A stretch of 64,000 bases of DNA. Origin: Sanderia malayensis (lineage: Eukaryota > Cnidaria > Scyphozoa > Semaeostomeae > Pelagiidae). Below, piece by piece: positions 27,511-38,400 of the stretch. The first letter of the stretch is position 1, and each line of letters opens with the position of its first letter. A model generated the notes under the pieces. The model had not been told where the DNA came from. It did no database searches and worked only from the letters and a program-made list of their open reading frames with translations. Made by a program: the position numbers and the translations under genes. Where the stretch lies: contig RQOL01000546.1 in assembly GCA_013076295.1 (NCBI GenBank), positions 62,001-126,000 on the forward strand. Direction: 5' to 3'.

Positions 27511-27764
27511 ACAATCATTGACAAAAGGTCTTGAGACATTGAAAATTTGCGTCACTTTCAATGAGAAACATAATATTTTTGGAAAATACCGAGCCATTCC
27601 CCTCCCCCCAAATCAATGTTGTTATTTTTGATGGACAGGTTTATCAGGGAGTGCTAAAAACACTTTCTAAACATCCTCAACACTGAATAGGGGGAGGGGG
27701 ATCTGTTTTTTTCGGGACATATGAGGAATTTTTTAACTGTCTCACACCTTATGGCGAGGATTGT
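27511..27764. repeat. M module 2
   Basis: Same sequence as the solo M, with single-base losses in the A and T runs after GACATTG and in GTCACTTTCAATG. The left end abuts satellite; the right end GATTGT passes directly into B module 1 at CTTTGGTG. Confidence 0.85.
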
Positions 27765-29057
27765 CTTTGGTGAAAATTCCTAAATATAAGGCGAGCATGC
27801 CCGATTTTATCTACTGTGGGCAATTTCAACCCGCTGAGTTCGAATCTGGTGTTCAAAATGGTGTAACTAATGTTGATTAGCTTTTGTGACAAAAACAATT
27901 AGAAAAAGTGCTGTGCAACACAATATCACGAGATTGTCAAAGCAGGAGTTTCAGGATAGAATCATTGAAACTATGAACAGAATACCAAAGTGGAAAATAG
28001 ACAAAACAATTAGTCTGGCCAACGAATAATACACGGTTAACGGACGATTAACGGACGGATAACACCATGGTCTATAGTTATTCAGTACTAAATTTAACGA
28101 TTAACACGGTTAACGGCAATTATTTTAAAATATTAGTGATAATATTTATAAGAATATGCCGTTAACCGTGTTATTCGTCAAATTTAGTACTGAATAACTA
28201 TAGACCATAGTGTTATCCGTCCGTTAATCGTCCGTTAACCGTGCATTGTTGCCACGATTCCAAGTATTCAACATGGTGGGTGGTGCCACGTTATGGACGT
28301 TTAGTATGTGTCACTGATTGAAATGACCTTAGGATTCTAAAATTAAACTGTCATGCTCAACAGGGGTGATATTCCACTGTCTGTTTGTTTATTTGGCACT
28401 GCATCAGTGCATGTTCTCTCAAACAAAACTTGCATTTCTCAGAACAGCCAAATAATTTGTGTGCGTTGCAACTGTTTTTTTTTTAATGGATCACGGTGAT
28501 TTCGAATTGAAATTTAAGGTTTTGCGCAATAGGTATCTAAAACGTACAGTAGGGCAGATTTGACGAATTTCCCAGCAGGAAATCATTTGGAAAGTCTGTT
28601 GTGGAGGCTTTTACTCAAACGAATCTCGCGTGAGTGTGGCTCATCGGGTGTGTAGTCAAGAGAAACATCAGGATGGGGAAGAGATGGAGAAATTATGCAT
28701 TCTTACTTTATCCCACAAGCTTGGCGCAGCGCTGCACTTTGCTGGAGTACTTTAATTTTAAACATATGTGTGGCATCAATTTTGTATCTGAACACAGACG
28801 AGAATAGAAAAAAGTTATGATGTGACTTGTTCAAGCACAATTGTATATTATCTATAACACAAATGCCTAACAGACCTTTTTGAACGCAATAATGTACTCA
28901 AAGAGAAGCAGCCTCGTTTTCAAAATGTGTGACGTCACAAAAGCTAATCGACATTAGTTACACCATTTTGAGCACCATATTCGAACTCAGCAGGTTGAAA
29001 TTACCCACAGTAGATAAAATCGGGCATGCTGGCCTTATATTTAGGAATTTTCACCGA
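27765..29057. mobile_element. B module 1 (fold-back element with 125-bp inverted ends)
   Basis: A 1293-bp block whose ends form a long inverted repeat. The left end 27765-27890 starts CTTTGGTGAAAATTCC and ends TTTTGTGAC; the right end 28934-29057 starts GTCACAAAAG and ends GGAATTTTCACCGAA. Apart from scattered mismatches they are reverse complements for about 125 bp. The interior holds an 88-bp-arm fold-back (28031-28244) and about 690 bp of AT-rich sequence without a convincing ORF. This copy differs from B2 and B3 by several one- or two-base indels (AGTGCTG for AGCTGCTG, CTAAAACG for CTAACAACG), which also break the short frames seen in the others. Confidence 0.78.
28031..28244. repeat. Inner fold-back, 88-bp arms (B1)
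   Basis: Left arm 28031-28118 and right arm 28157-28244 are reverse complements with only a few mismatches, separated by a 38-bp AT-only-like spacer. Both arms carry repeated GGTTAACGG / CCGTTAACC words. The arms could extrude as a cruciform or fold as a long hairpin in a transcript. It may be a small MITE nested in B; no clear target duplication is visible at its edges. Confidence 0.88.
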
Positions 29058-29311
29058 ACAATCATTGACAAAAGGTCTTGAGACATGAAAATTTGCGTCA
29101 CTTTTCAATGAGAAACATAATATTTTTGGAAAATACCGAGCCATTCCCCTCCCCCCAAATCAATGTTGTTATTTTTGATGGACAGGCTTATCAGGGAGTG
29201 CTAAAAACACTTTCTAAACATCCTCAACACTGAATAGGGGGAGGGGGATCTGTTTTTTTCGGGACATATGAGGAATTTTTTAACTGTCTCACACCTTATG
29301 GCGAGGATTGT
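29058..29311. repeat. M module 3
   Basis: Copy of M joined to B1 at TTCACCGA-ACAATC (two bases shorter than the other B-M junctions, which read ACCGAAG-ACAATC) and to B2 at GATTGT-CTTTGG. It lacks two bases in the GACAT-GAAAATTTG stretch. Confidence 0.85.
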
Positions 29312-30606
29312 CTTTGGTGAAAATTCCTAAATATAAGGCGAGCATGCCCGATTTTATCTACTGTGGGCAATTTCAATGCTGAGTTCGAATCTGGTGTTCA
29401 AAATGGTGTAACTAATGTTGATTAGCTTTTGTGACAAAAACAATTAGAAAAAGCTGCTGTGCAACACAATATCACGAGATTGTCAAAGCAGGAGTTTCAG
29501 GATAGAATCATTGAAACTATGAACAGAATACCAAAGTGGAAAATAGACAAAACAATTAGTCTGGCCAACGAATAATACACGGTTAACGGACGATTAACGG
29601 ACGGATAACACCATGGTCTATAGTTATTCAGTACTAAATTTAACGATTAACACGGTTAACGGCAATTATTTTAAAATATTAGTGATAATATTTATAAGAA
29701 TATGCCGTTAACCGTGTTATTCGTCAAATTTAGTACTGAATAACTATAGACCATAGTGTTATCCGTCCGTTAATCGTCCGTTAACCGTGCATTGTTGCCA
29801 CGATTCCAAGTATTCAACATGGTGGGTGGTGCCACGTTATGGACGTTTAGTATGTGTCACTGATTGAAATGACCTTAGGATTCTAAAATTAAACTGTCAT
29901 GCTCAACAGGGGTGATATTCCACTGTCTGTTTGTTTATTTGGCACTGCATCAGTGCATGTTCTCTCAAACAAAACTTGCATTTCTCAGAACAGCCAAATA
30001 ATTTGTGTGCGTTGCAACTGTTTTTTTTTAATGGATCACGGTGATTTCGAATTGAAATTTAAGGTTTTGCGCAATAGGTATCTAACAACGTACAGTAGGG
30101 CAGATTTGACGAAATTTCCCAGCAGGAAATCATTTGGAAAGTCTGTTGTGGAGGCTTTTACTCAAACGAATCTCGCGTGAGTGTGGCTCATCGGGTGTGT
30201 AGTCAAGAGAAACATCAGGATGGGGAAGAGATGGAGAAATTATGCATTCTTACTTTATCCCACAAGCTTGGCGCAGCGCTGCACTTTGCTGGAGTACTTT
30301 AATTTTAAACATATGTGTGGCATCAATTTTGTATCTGAACACAGACGAGAATAGAAAAAAGTTATGATGTGACTTGTTCAAGCACAATTGTATATTATCT
30401 ATAAACACAAATGCCTACAGACCTTTTTGAACGCAATAATGTACTCAAAGAGAAGCAGCCTCGTTTTCAAAATGTGTGACGTCACAAAAGCTAATCGACA
30501 TTAGTTACACCATTTTGAGCACCATATTCGAACTCAGCAGGTTGAAATTACCCACAGTAGATAAAATCGGGCATGCTGGCCTTATATTTAGGAATTTTCA
30601 CCGAAG
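29312..30606. mobile_element. B module 2
   Basis: A 1295-bp copy of B with the same inverted ends and inner fold-back. It is almost identical to B3; visible differences are a short deletion in the left inverted end (TTTCAATGCTGAG for TTTCAACCTGCTGAG) and one base at AATGCCTACAGACC. A 93-codon open frame at 29899-30180 is present but shows no protein features (see rejected items). Confidence 0.78.
29577..29790. repeat. Inner fold-back, 88-bp arms (B2)
   Basis: Same fold-back as in B1, shifted by 1546 bp: left arm 29577-29664, right arm 29703-29790, with the same 38-bp spacer. Confidence 0.88.
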
Positions 30607-30862
30607 ACAATCATTGACAAAAGGTCTTGAGACATTGAAAAATTTGCGTCACTTTTCAATGAGAAACATAATATTTTTGGAAAATACCGAGCCATTCCCC
30701 TCCCCCCAAATCAATGTTGTTATTTTTGATGGACAGGCTTATCAGGGAGTGCTAAAAACACTTTCTAAACATCCTCAACACTGAATAGGGGGAGGGGGAT
30801 CTGTTTTTTTCGGGACATATGAGGAATTTTTTAACTGTCTCACACCTTATGGCGAGGATTGT
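30607..30862. repeat. M module 4
   Basis: Full 256-bp copy of M (counting the terminal A and T), identical by eye to the solo M. It sits between B2 (ACCGAAG) and B3 (CTTTGGTG). Confidence 0.87.
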
Positions 30863-32160
30863 CTTTGGTGAAAATTCCTAAATATAAGGCGAGCATGCCC
30901 GATTTTATCTACTGTGGGCAATTTCAACCTGCTGAGTTCGAATCTGGTGTTCAAAATGGTGTAACTAATGTTGATTAGCTTTTGTGACAAAAACAATTAG
31001 AAAAAGCTGCTGTGCAACACAATATCACGAGATTGTCAAAGCAGGAGTTTCAGGATAGAATCATTGAAACTATGAACAGAATACCAAAGTGGAAAATAGA
31101 CAAAACAATTAGTCTGGCCAACGAATAATACACGGTTAACGGACGATTAACGGACGGATAACACCATGGTCTATAGTTATTCAGTACTAAATTTAACGAT
31201 TAACACGGTTAACGGCAATTATTTTAAAATATTAGTGATAATATTTATAAGAATATGCCGTTAACCGTGTTATTCGTCAAATTTAGTACTGAATAACTAT
31301 AGACCATAGTGTTATCCGTCCGTTAATCGTCCGTTAACCGTGCATTGTTGCCACGATTCCAAGTATTCAACATGGTGGGTGGTGCCACGTTATGGACGTT
31401 TAGTATGTGTCACTGATTGAAATGACCTTAGGATTCTAAAATTAAACTGTCATGCTCAACAGGGGTGATATTCCACTGTCTGTTTGTTTATTTGGCACTG
31501 CATCAGTGCATGTTCTCTCAAACAAAACTTGCATTTCTCAGAACAGCCAAATAATTTGTGTGCGTTGCAACTGTTTTTTTTTAATGGATCACGGTGATTT
31601 CGAATTGAAATTTAAGGTTTTGCGCAATAGGTATCTAACAACGTACAGTAGGGCAGATTTGACGAAATTTCCCAGCAGGAAATCATTTGGAAAGTCTGTT
31701 GTGGAGGCTTTTACTCAAACGAATCTCGCGTGAGTGTGGCTCATCGGGTGTGTAGTCAAGAGAAACATCAGGATGGGGAAGAGATGGAGAAATTATGCAT
31801 TCTTACTTTATCCCACAAGCTTGGCGCAGCGCTGCACTTTGCTGGAGTACTTTAATTTTAAACATATGTGTGGCATCAATTTTGTATCTGAACACAGACG
31901 AGAATAGAAAAAAGTTATGATGTGACTTGTTCAAGCACAATTGTATATTATCTATAAACACAAATGCCTAACAGACCTTTTTGAACGCAATAATGTACTC
32001 AAAGAGAAGCAGCCTCGTTTTCAAAATGTGTGACGTCACAAAAGCTAATCGACATTAGTTACACCATTTTGAGCACCATATTCGAACTCAGCAGGTTGAA
32101 ATTACCCACAGTAGATAAAATCGGGCATGCTGGCCTTATATTTAGGAATTTTCACCGAAG
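30863..32160. mobile_element. B module 3
   Basis: A 1298-bp copy of B, the longest and apparently the least damaged of the three, with left inverted end CTTTGGTG.. and right end ..TTCACCGAAG. It contains the inner fold-back and the same short frame as B2 (31452-31733). No catalytic motif is recognisable. Confidence 0.78.
31130..31343. repeat. Inner fold-back, 88-bp arms (B3)
   Basis: Same fold-back as in B1 and B2: left arm 31130-31217, right arm 31256-31343. Confidence 0.88.
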
Positions 32161-32416
32161 ACAATCATTGACAAAAGGTCTTGAGACATTGAAAAATTTG
32201 CGTCACTTTTCAATGAGAAACATAATATTTTTGGAAAATACCGAGCCATTCCCCTCCCCCCAAATCAATGTTGTTATTTTTGATGGACAGGCTTATCAGG
32301 GAGTGCTAAAAACACTTTCTAAACATCCTCAACACTGAATAGGGGGAGGGGGATCTGTTTTTTTCGGGACATATGAGGAATTTTTTAACTGTCTCACACC
32401 TTATGGCGAGGATTGT
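32161..32416. repeat. M module 5 (right end of composite)
   Basis: Full copy of M. Its right end GATTG is followed by TA and then satellite GTTCAATGTGG, the same right flank as the solo M. Confidence 0.87.
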
Positions 32417-35400
32417 AGTTCAATGTGGTTGAACCTAGTTCAATATGTGTGAGCCTAGTTCAATATGTTTGAACCTAGTTCAATATGGTTGAACCTAGTT
32501 AAAAATGGCTGAGCCTAGTTCAATATGGTTGAACCTAGTTCCGTATGTTTGAGCCTAGTTCAATATGGTTGAACCTAGTTCCATTAGGGTGGACTTAATT
32601 CCATATGGCTAAACCTGGTTCAATATGTTTGAACCTAATTCAATATGATGGAAACTAGTTCAATATGTTTGAGCCTAGCTGAATATGTTTGAACATAGTT
32701 CAATATAGTTGAAACTAGTTCAATATAGTTGAACCCAGTTCAAAATGGTTGAACCTAGTTCAATATGCCTGAACATAGTTCAATATGTTTGAACCTAGTT
32801 CAATATGTTCAAACCTAGTTCAATGTGGTTGAACCTAGTTCAATATGGTTGGACTTAACTCCATATGGCTAAGCCAGTTCAATATGTTGGAAACTAGCTC
32901 AATATGGTTGAACCTAGTTCAATATGGTTGAATTTAATTTCATACGGCTAAACCCAGTTCAATATGTTTGAACCTAGCTCAATATGGTAGAACCCAGTTC
33001 ACTATGGTTGAACCTAGTTCAACATGTCTGAACATAGTTCAAAATGTTTGAACCTAGTTCAATATGGTTGAACCTAGTTCAATATGGTTGAACCTAGTTC
33101 AATGTGTGTGAGCCTAGTTCAATATGTTTGAACCTAGTTCAATATGGTTGAACCTAAATAAATGTGGTTGAATTTAATTCCATATGGCTAAACCTAGTTC
33201 AATATGCTTGAACCCAGTACAATATGGCTTAAAATATTTCAATATGTTTGAACCTAGTTCAATACGGTTGAACCTAGTTCAATTTGGCTCAACCTAGTTC
33301 GATATGTTTGAACGTAGTTCAATATGGTTGAACCTGGTTCAATATGTTGAACATAGTTCAATGTGGTTGAACCTAGTTCAATATGGTTGAACCTAGTTCA
33401 ATATGCCTGAACCTAGTTCAATATGTTTGAACCTGGTTCAATATGCTCAAACCTAGTTCAATGTGGTTGAACCTAGTTCAATATTGTTGGATATAATTCC
33501 ATATGGCTAAGCCTAGTTCAATACGTTGGAACCTACCTCAATATGGTTGAACATAGTTCAATATGGCTGGACTTCATTCAATATGGCTAAACCTATTTTA
33601 ATATGTTTGAACCTAGCTCAGTATGGCTGAACCTAGTTCAATTTCGCTCAACCCAGTTCGATATGTTTGAACCTAGATCAATAAGGTTGAACCTAGTTCA
33701 AAATGATTGAACCTACTTCAGTATATTTGAACCTAGTTCAATATGGTTGAACCTAGTTCAATATGTTTGAACCTAGTACAATAGGGTTGAAACTAATTCA
33801 ATATGTTTGAACCTAGTTCAATATGGTTGAAGCCAGTTCAATATGGTCGGACGTCTTTCGATATGGCTAAACCTAGTTCAATATGTTTGAACCTAGTTCA
33901 AAATGTTTGAACCTAGTTCAATATGGTTGAACCTAGTTCCATTAGAGTGGACTTATTTCCATATGGCTGAACCTAGTTCAATATGTTTGAACCTATTTCA
34001 ATATGATGGAAACTAGTTCAATATAGTTGAAACTAGTTCAATATGTTTGAACCGAGTTTAATATGTTTAAACCCAGTTAAATATGCTTGGACCTAGTTCA
34101 ATATGGTTGAACTTAATTCCATATGGCTAAACCTAGTTCAATATGTTTGAACCTAGCTCAATATATTTGAACCTAGCTCAATATGGCTGAACCTAGTTCA
34201 ATATGGTTGAACCTAGTTCAATATGTGTGAGCCTAGTTCAATATATTTGAACGTAGTTCAATATGGTTGAACCTAGTGCGAAATGGTTGAACCTAGTTCC
34301 GTATGTTTGAGCCTAGTTCAATATGGTTGCACCTAGTTCCATTAGGGTGGACTTAATTCCATATGGCTAAACCTAGTTCAATATGGTTGAACTTATTTCC
34401 ATATGTCTGAACCTAGTTGAATATGTTTGAACCTAGTTCAAAATGGTTGAACCTAGTTTAATATGTGGGAGCCTAGTTCAATATGTTTGAACCTAGTTCA
34501 ATATGGTTGAACCTAGTACAAAATGGCTGAACCTTGTTCAATATGGTTGAACCCAGTTCGAAATGGTTGAACATAGTTCCGTATGTTTGAGCCCAGTTGA
34601 ATATGGTTGAACCTAGTTCCATTAGGGTGGACTTAATTCCACATGGCTAAACCTAGTTCAATATGGTTGAACTTATTTCCATATGTCTGAACCTAGTTGA
34701 ATATGTTTGAAACTTGTTCAAAATGGTTGAACCTAGCTCAATATGGTTGAACCTAGTTCAATATGGCTCAACCTAGTTCAACATGTTGGAGCCTCTTTCA
34801 ATATGGTTGAACCTAGTTAAATATGGTTGAATTTAATTCCATATGGCTAAACCTAGTTCAATATGTTTGAAACTAATTCAATATGTTTGAACCTAGTTCA
34901 ATATGGTTGAACTTAGTTCAATATGGTTGGACTTCATTCCATATGGCTAAGCCTAGTTCAACATGTTTGAAGCTAGCTCAATATGGCTGAACCTAGTTCA
35001 ATTTGGCTCAACCTAGTTCGATATGTTTGAACCAAGTTCAATATGGTTGAGCCTGGTTCAATATGGTTGAACCTAGTTCAATATGTTTGAACCCAGTTCA
35101 ATGTGTTTGAACCTAGTTCAATATGGTTGAACCTAGTTCAATATGGGTGGACATAATTCCAAATTGCTAAATCAAGTTCAATATATTTGAACCTAGTTCA
35201 ATATAGTTGAAACTAGTTCAATATGTTTGAGCCTAGTTCAATATGTTTAAACCTAGTTAACTACGGTTGAACCTAGTTCAACATGTTTGATCCTGGTTCA
35301 ATATGGTTGAACCTAGTTCAATATGGTTGGACATAATTCCATATGGCTAAACCTAGCTCGATATGTTTGAACTTGGTTTAATATGGTTGAGCCTAGTTCA

Positions 35401-38400
35401 ATATGGTTGAACCTAGTTCAATATGGTTGAACTTCATTCCATATGGCTAAACCTAGTTCAATATGTTTAAACCTTGTTCAACATGGTTGAACTTTGTTCA
35501 ATACGGTTGGACTTAATTCCATATGTCTGAACCTAGTTCAATATGTTTGAACCTAGTTCAATATGGTCGAACCTAGTTCAAAATGATTGAACCTACTTCA
35601 GTATATTTGAGCCTAGTTCAATATGGTTGAACCTAGTTCAATATGTTTGATCCTAGTCCAATAGGGTTGAAACTAATTCAATATGTTTGAACCTAGTTCA
35701 ATATGGTTGAAGCCAGCTCAATATGGTTGGACGTCTTTCCATATGGCTAAACCTAGTTCAATATGTTTAAACCTAGTTAAATATGGTTGAACTTAATTCC
35801 ATATGGCTAAACCTAGTTCAATATGTGTGAACCTAGCTCAATATGGTTGAACCTAGTTCAATACGGTTGGACTTAATTCCATATGGCTAAACCTAGTTCC
35901 ATATGTTTGAACTTGGTTCAATATGGTTGAGCCTAGTTCAATATGGTTGAACCTAGTTCAATATGTTTGAGCCTTGTTCAACATGGCTGAACCTTGTTCA
36001 ATATGGTTGAACTTAACTCCATATGTCTGAACTGAGTTCAATATGTTTGAACTTGGTTCAATATGGTTGAGCCTGGTTCAATATGGTTGAACCTAGTTCA
36101 ATATGTTTGAACCCAGTTCAATGTGTTTGAACCTAGTTCAATATGGTTGAACCTAGTTCAATATGGGTGGACATAATTCCAAATTGCTAAATCAAGTTCA
36201 ATATATTTGAACCTAGTTCAATATAGTTGAAACTAGTTCAATATGTTTGAACCTAGTTCAATATGTTTAAACCTAGTTAACTACGGTTGAACCTAGTTCA
36301 ACATGTTTGATCCTGGTTCAATATGGTTGAACCTAGTTCAATATGGTTGGACATAATTCCATATGGCTAAACCTAGCTCGATATGTTTGAACTTGGTTTA
36401 ATATGGTTGAGCCTAGTTCAATATGGTTGAACCTAGTTCAATATGGTTGAACTTCATTCCATATGGCTAAACCTAGTTCAATATGTTTAAACCTTGTTCA
36501 ACATGGTTGAACTTTGTTCAATACGGTTGGACTTAATTCCATATGTCTGAACCTAGTTCAATATGTTTGAACCTAGTTCAATATGGTCGAACCTAGTTCA
36601 AAATGATTGAACCTACTTCAGTATATTTGAGCCTAGTTCAATATGGTTGAACCTAGTTCAATATGTTTGATCCTAGTCCAATAGGGTTGAAACTAATTCA
36701 ATATGTTTGAACCTAGTTCAATATGGTTGAAGCCAGTTCAATATGGTTGGACGTCTCTATGGTTCAATATGGTTGAGCCTAGTTCAATATGGTTGAACCT
36801 AGTTCAATATGTTTGAGCCTTGTTCAACATGGCTGAACCTTGTTCAATATGGTTGAACTTAACTCCATATGTCTGAACTGAGTTCATTATGGTTGAACCT
36901 AGTTCAATATGTTTGAACCTAGCTCAATATGGTTAAACCTAGTTCAATATGTTTGAACCTAGTTCAATATGGTTGAACCTAGTTCAATATGGTTGAACCT
37001 AGTTCAATATGGTTGAACCCAGTTCAATATGGTTGAACCTAGTTCAATATGTGTTAACCTGGTTCAATATGTTTAAACCTAGTTAAATATGGTTGAACCT
37101 AGTTCAATATGTTGGAAACTAGCTCAATATGGTTGAACCTAGTTCAATATGGCTCAACCTAGTTCAAGATGTTTGAGCCTCTTTCAATATGGTTGAACCT
37201 AGTTCAATATGGTTGAACTTAATTCCATATGGCTAAACCTAGTTCAATATGTTTGAACCTAGCTCAATATGGTTGAACCCAGTTCACTATGGTTGAACCT
37301 AATTCAACATGTCTGAACCTAGTTCAATATGTTTGAACCTTGTTCAACATGGCTGAACCTTGTTCAATATGGTTGGACTTAATTCCATATGTCTGAACCT
37401 AGTTCAAAATGTTTGAACCTAGTTCAATATGGTTGAACCTAGTTCAATATGGTTGAACTTAATTTCATACGGCTAAACCCAGTTCAATATGTTTGAACCT
37501 AGCTCAATATGGTAGAACCCAGTTCACTATGGTTGAACCTAGTTCAACATGTCTGAACATAGTTCAAAATGTTTGAACCTAGTTCAATATGGTTGAACCT
37601 AGTTCAATATGGTTGAACCTAGTTCAATGTGTGTGAGCCTAGTTCAATATGTTTGAACCTAGTTCAATATGGTTGAACCTAAATAAATGTGGTTGAATTT
37701 AATTCCATATGGCTAAACCTAGTTCAATATGCTTGAACCCAGTACAATATGGCTTAAAATATTTCAATATGTTTGAACCTAGTTCAATATGGTTGAACCT
37801 AGTTCAATATGCCTGAACCTAGTTCAATATGTTTGAACCTGGTTCAATATGCTCAAACCTAGTTCAATGTGGTTGAACCTAGTTCAATATTGTTGGATAT
37901 AATTCCATATGGCTAAGCCTAGTTCAATACGTTGGAACCTACCTCAATATGGTTGAACCTAGTTCAATATGGCTGGACTTCATTCAATATGGCTAAACCT
38001 ATTTCAATATGTTTGAACCTAGCTCAGTATGGCTGAACCTAGTTCAATTTCGCTCAACCCAGTTCGATATGTTTGAACCTAGATCAATAAGGTTGAACCT
38101 AGTTCAAAATGATTGAACCTACTTCAGTATATTTGAACCTAGTTCAATATGGTTGAACCTAGTTCAATATGTTTGAACCTAGTACAATAGGGTTGAAACT
38201 AATTCAATATGTTTGAACCTAGTTCAATATGGTTGAAGCCAGTTCAATATGGTCGGACGTCTTTCGATATGGCTAAACCTAGTTCAATATGTTTGAACCT
38301 AGTTCAAAATGTTTGAACCTAGTTCAATATGGTTGAACCTAGTTCCATTAGAGTTGACTTATTTCCATATGGCTGAACCTAGTTCAATATGTTTGAACCT

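Larger units (their letters stand above)
27512..32415. mobile_element. Composite fold-back element M(BM)3, TA-flanked
   Basis: A 4.9-kb non-satellite insertion made of four M modules alternating with three B modules. The outer ends are CAATC at the left and GATTG at the right, each next to TA (27510-27511 and 32416-32417), so the whole block sits in the same satellite site as the solo M. The three BM periods are nearly identical, at about 1546-1554 bp each. No transposase, integrase or reverse transcriptase is readable in any frame. The layout resembles a terminal-repeat element expanded in tandem, with M playing the part of the terminal repeat, but M has no LTR features (no TG..CA ends, no primer-binding site) and its inverted ends point to a DNA element. 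Confidence 0.75.

Noticed and set aside
28930..28937. TGACGTCA, a cAMP-response-element-like palindrome in B
   Set aside because: A single 8-bp palindrome at the inner edge of the right inverted end; there is no nearby promoter or gene to regulate.
29899..30180. 93-codon open frame in B2, repeated in B3 at 31452-31733
   Set aside because: It is kept only because the B copies are near identical, and the equivalent frame in B1 is broken by indels. It shows no domain, no compositional sign of coding and no known motif, and lies in a fold-back element.
30476..30784. 102-codon open frame crossing the B-M junction, repeated at 32030-32338, with a shorter form at 26663-26872
   Set aside because: The frame spans two structural modules and, in the solo M case, runs out of satellite into M. 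The same peptide end appears whatever precedes it, so it is chance read-through of an inverted-repeat element.
27512..32415. LTR retrotransposon reading of M(BM)3
   Set aside because: M is placed like an LTR, but it has inverted ends, a TA target duplication, no primer-binding site or polypurine tract, and no gag or pol coding sequence in B.
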